Below, piece after piece: positions 63,685-64,000 of a stretch of DNA of 64,000 nt. The DNA lies in assembly GCF_001675285.1 (NCBI RefSeq), contig NZ_LSGQ01000003.1, forward strand, positions 124,001 through 188,000. Direction: 5' to 3'. Below the pieces are notes generated by a model. That model was not told the origin of the DNA. It worked only from the letters and a program-made list of their open reading frames with translations, and searched no databases. Made by a program: the position numbers and the translations under genes. How positions within the stretch are numbered: position 1 is the stretch's first letter; every line of letters starts with the position of its first letter. This stretch comes from Elizabethkingia miricola. GTDB lineage: Bacteria; Bacteroidota; Bacteroidia; Flavobacteriales; Weeksellaceae.

Positions 63685-63752
63685 TAAATTTTAAATTTTA
63701 ACATTTTCGAAGTTTATAAAAATGTGATAGGCTATATTTTTAAAAGAAATTT

Positions 63753-63760
63753 TATCTTTG
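63753..63760 (+). promoter_or_regulatory. -7 element of the redoxin-like gene
   Basis: TATCTTTG, an exact TAnnTTTG, about 97 bases before the ATG at 63858, giving a fairly long leader. -33 element not clear. Confidence 0.35.
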
Positions 63761-63857
63761 TTGTTGAGTTAGTAGAAGCACTTTATAATCGAGTGTGAAT
63801 GGATCTGTTTATAGGAATGGATTTTTAAACGCTTATAACTTTATAATAATTAAAAAA

Positions 63858-64000
63858 ATGGCAACAACACCTTCTAATATGCTGGCTTTAGGAACTAAAG
63901 CACCTTATTTTGAACTAGAAAATCCTCTGACAGAAACTTCCGAGAACCTTGAAGAACTAAAGGGCAAGAAAGGAACTTTGGTTGTATTCATGAGTAACCA
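63858..64000 (+). CDS. Redoxin / thioredoxin family protein (N-terminal fragment)
   Basis: Only the first 47 codons are in the window. The start MATTPSNMLALGTKAPYFEL, then ENPLTETSENLEELKGKKG and TLVVFMSN match AhpC/TSA-type redoxin N-terminal strands (APYFEL; beta-strand ending before a cysteine-containing loop). The frame is open to the window end. No signal peptide is apparent. The active site lies beyond the window, so the redox class cannot be told. Confidence 0.7.
   Translation, partial: MATTPSNMLALGTKAPYFELENPLTETSENLEELKGKKGTLVVFMSN

Noticed and set aside
1-64000. CRISPR arrays, insertion sequences, toxin-antitoxin or defence systems
   Set aside because: No regularly spaced repeats, transposase, or recognisable defence gene was found; the one accessory insert (39.6-42.8 kb) contains only a porin, a regulator and a transporter.

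Overview
The window is 64 kb of low-GC (mid-30s percent by eye) chromosomal DNA from a Bacteroidota bacterium of the Flavobacteriia, most likely the Weeksellaceae (Elizabethkingia or Chryseobacterium type). The support is: GLPGLI and IPExxxVDY family proteins, the rpsU-xerC-hpf-tRNA-tuf-tRNA(Trp)-secE-nusG order, nearly absent Shine-Dalgarno sequences, and repeated promoters of the Bacteroidota type (TTTG, about 19-21 nt, TAnnTTTG). The species call is inference; no database was searched. Almost all of it is ordinary core genome. I saw no prophage, insertion sequence, CRISPR array or restriction/defence island.

Layout. 1-3.9 kb: end of an outer-membrane-like gene, then coaE, a metallo-beta-lactamase-fold hydrolase, a PaiB-like flavoprotein and ruvB, all on the minus strand. 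3.9-7.4 kb: hutI, hutG and an aldehyde dehydrogenase. 7.4-13.2 kb: an alanine/sodium symporter, then the acpP-fabF-rnc-IPExxxVDY-pyk operon. 13.3-22.7 kb: folE, cysS, a starch-binding 4-alpha-glucanotransferase, two small secreted proteins, a glycosyltransferase, ferritin and hutH. 22.7-36.7 kb: acyl-CoA carboxylase beta, a candidate structured small RNA, TerC, EamA, a divergent DapB-like protein, uvrC, two GLPGLI proteins, a RecB-like helicase-nuclease, rpsU, xerC and hpf.

36.7-45.2 kb is the translation block: tRNA-Thr(TGT), Tyr(GTA), Gly(TCC), Thr(GGT), tuf, tRNA-Trp, secE, nusG, then rplK-rplA-rplJ-rplL. It is interrupted between nusG and rplK by a 3.2-kb accessory insert (OmpW-like porin, HxlR regulator, MFS transporter). 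rpoB does not follow rplL. 45.2-56.9 kb holds a thioredoxin-fold protein, lpxK, YicC, tam, gmk, nadA, folB, an RDD protein, tRNA-Cys, a glycine-zipper lipoprotein, aroC, two thioredoxin-like proteins, a YkvA protein and miaA. 56.9-63.6 kb is a complete RND efflux operon (tetR-adaptor-pump-outer membrane channel) with three matching copies of a palindromic candidate TetR operator. The window ends inside a redoxin-like gene.

The observations most worth following are: a free-standing three-hairpin RNA with its own promoter and terminator (about 24503-24631); the three-site operator of the RND operon; the broken nusG-rplK and rplL-rpoB linkages; a DapB-like enzyme lacking the DAP part of its signature; a possible gene remnant upstream of the glycine-zipper lipoprotein; and a candidate structured rplKAJL leader. 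I found no convincing wholly new multi-gene system.
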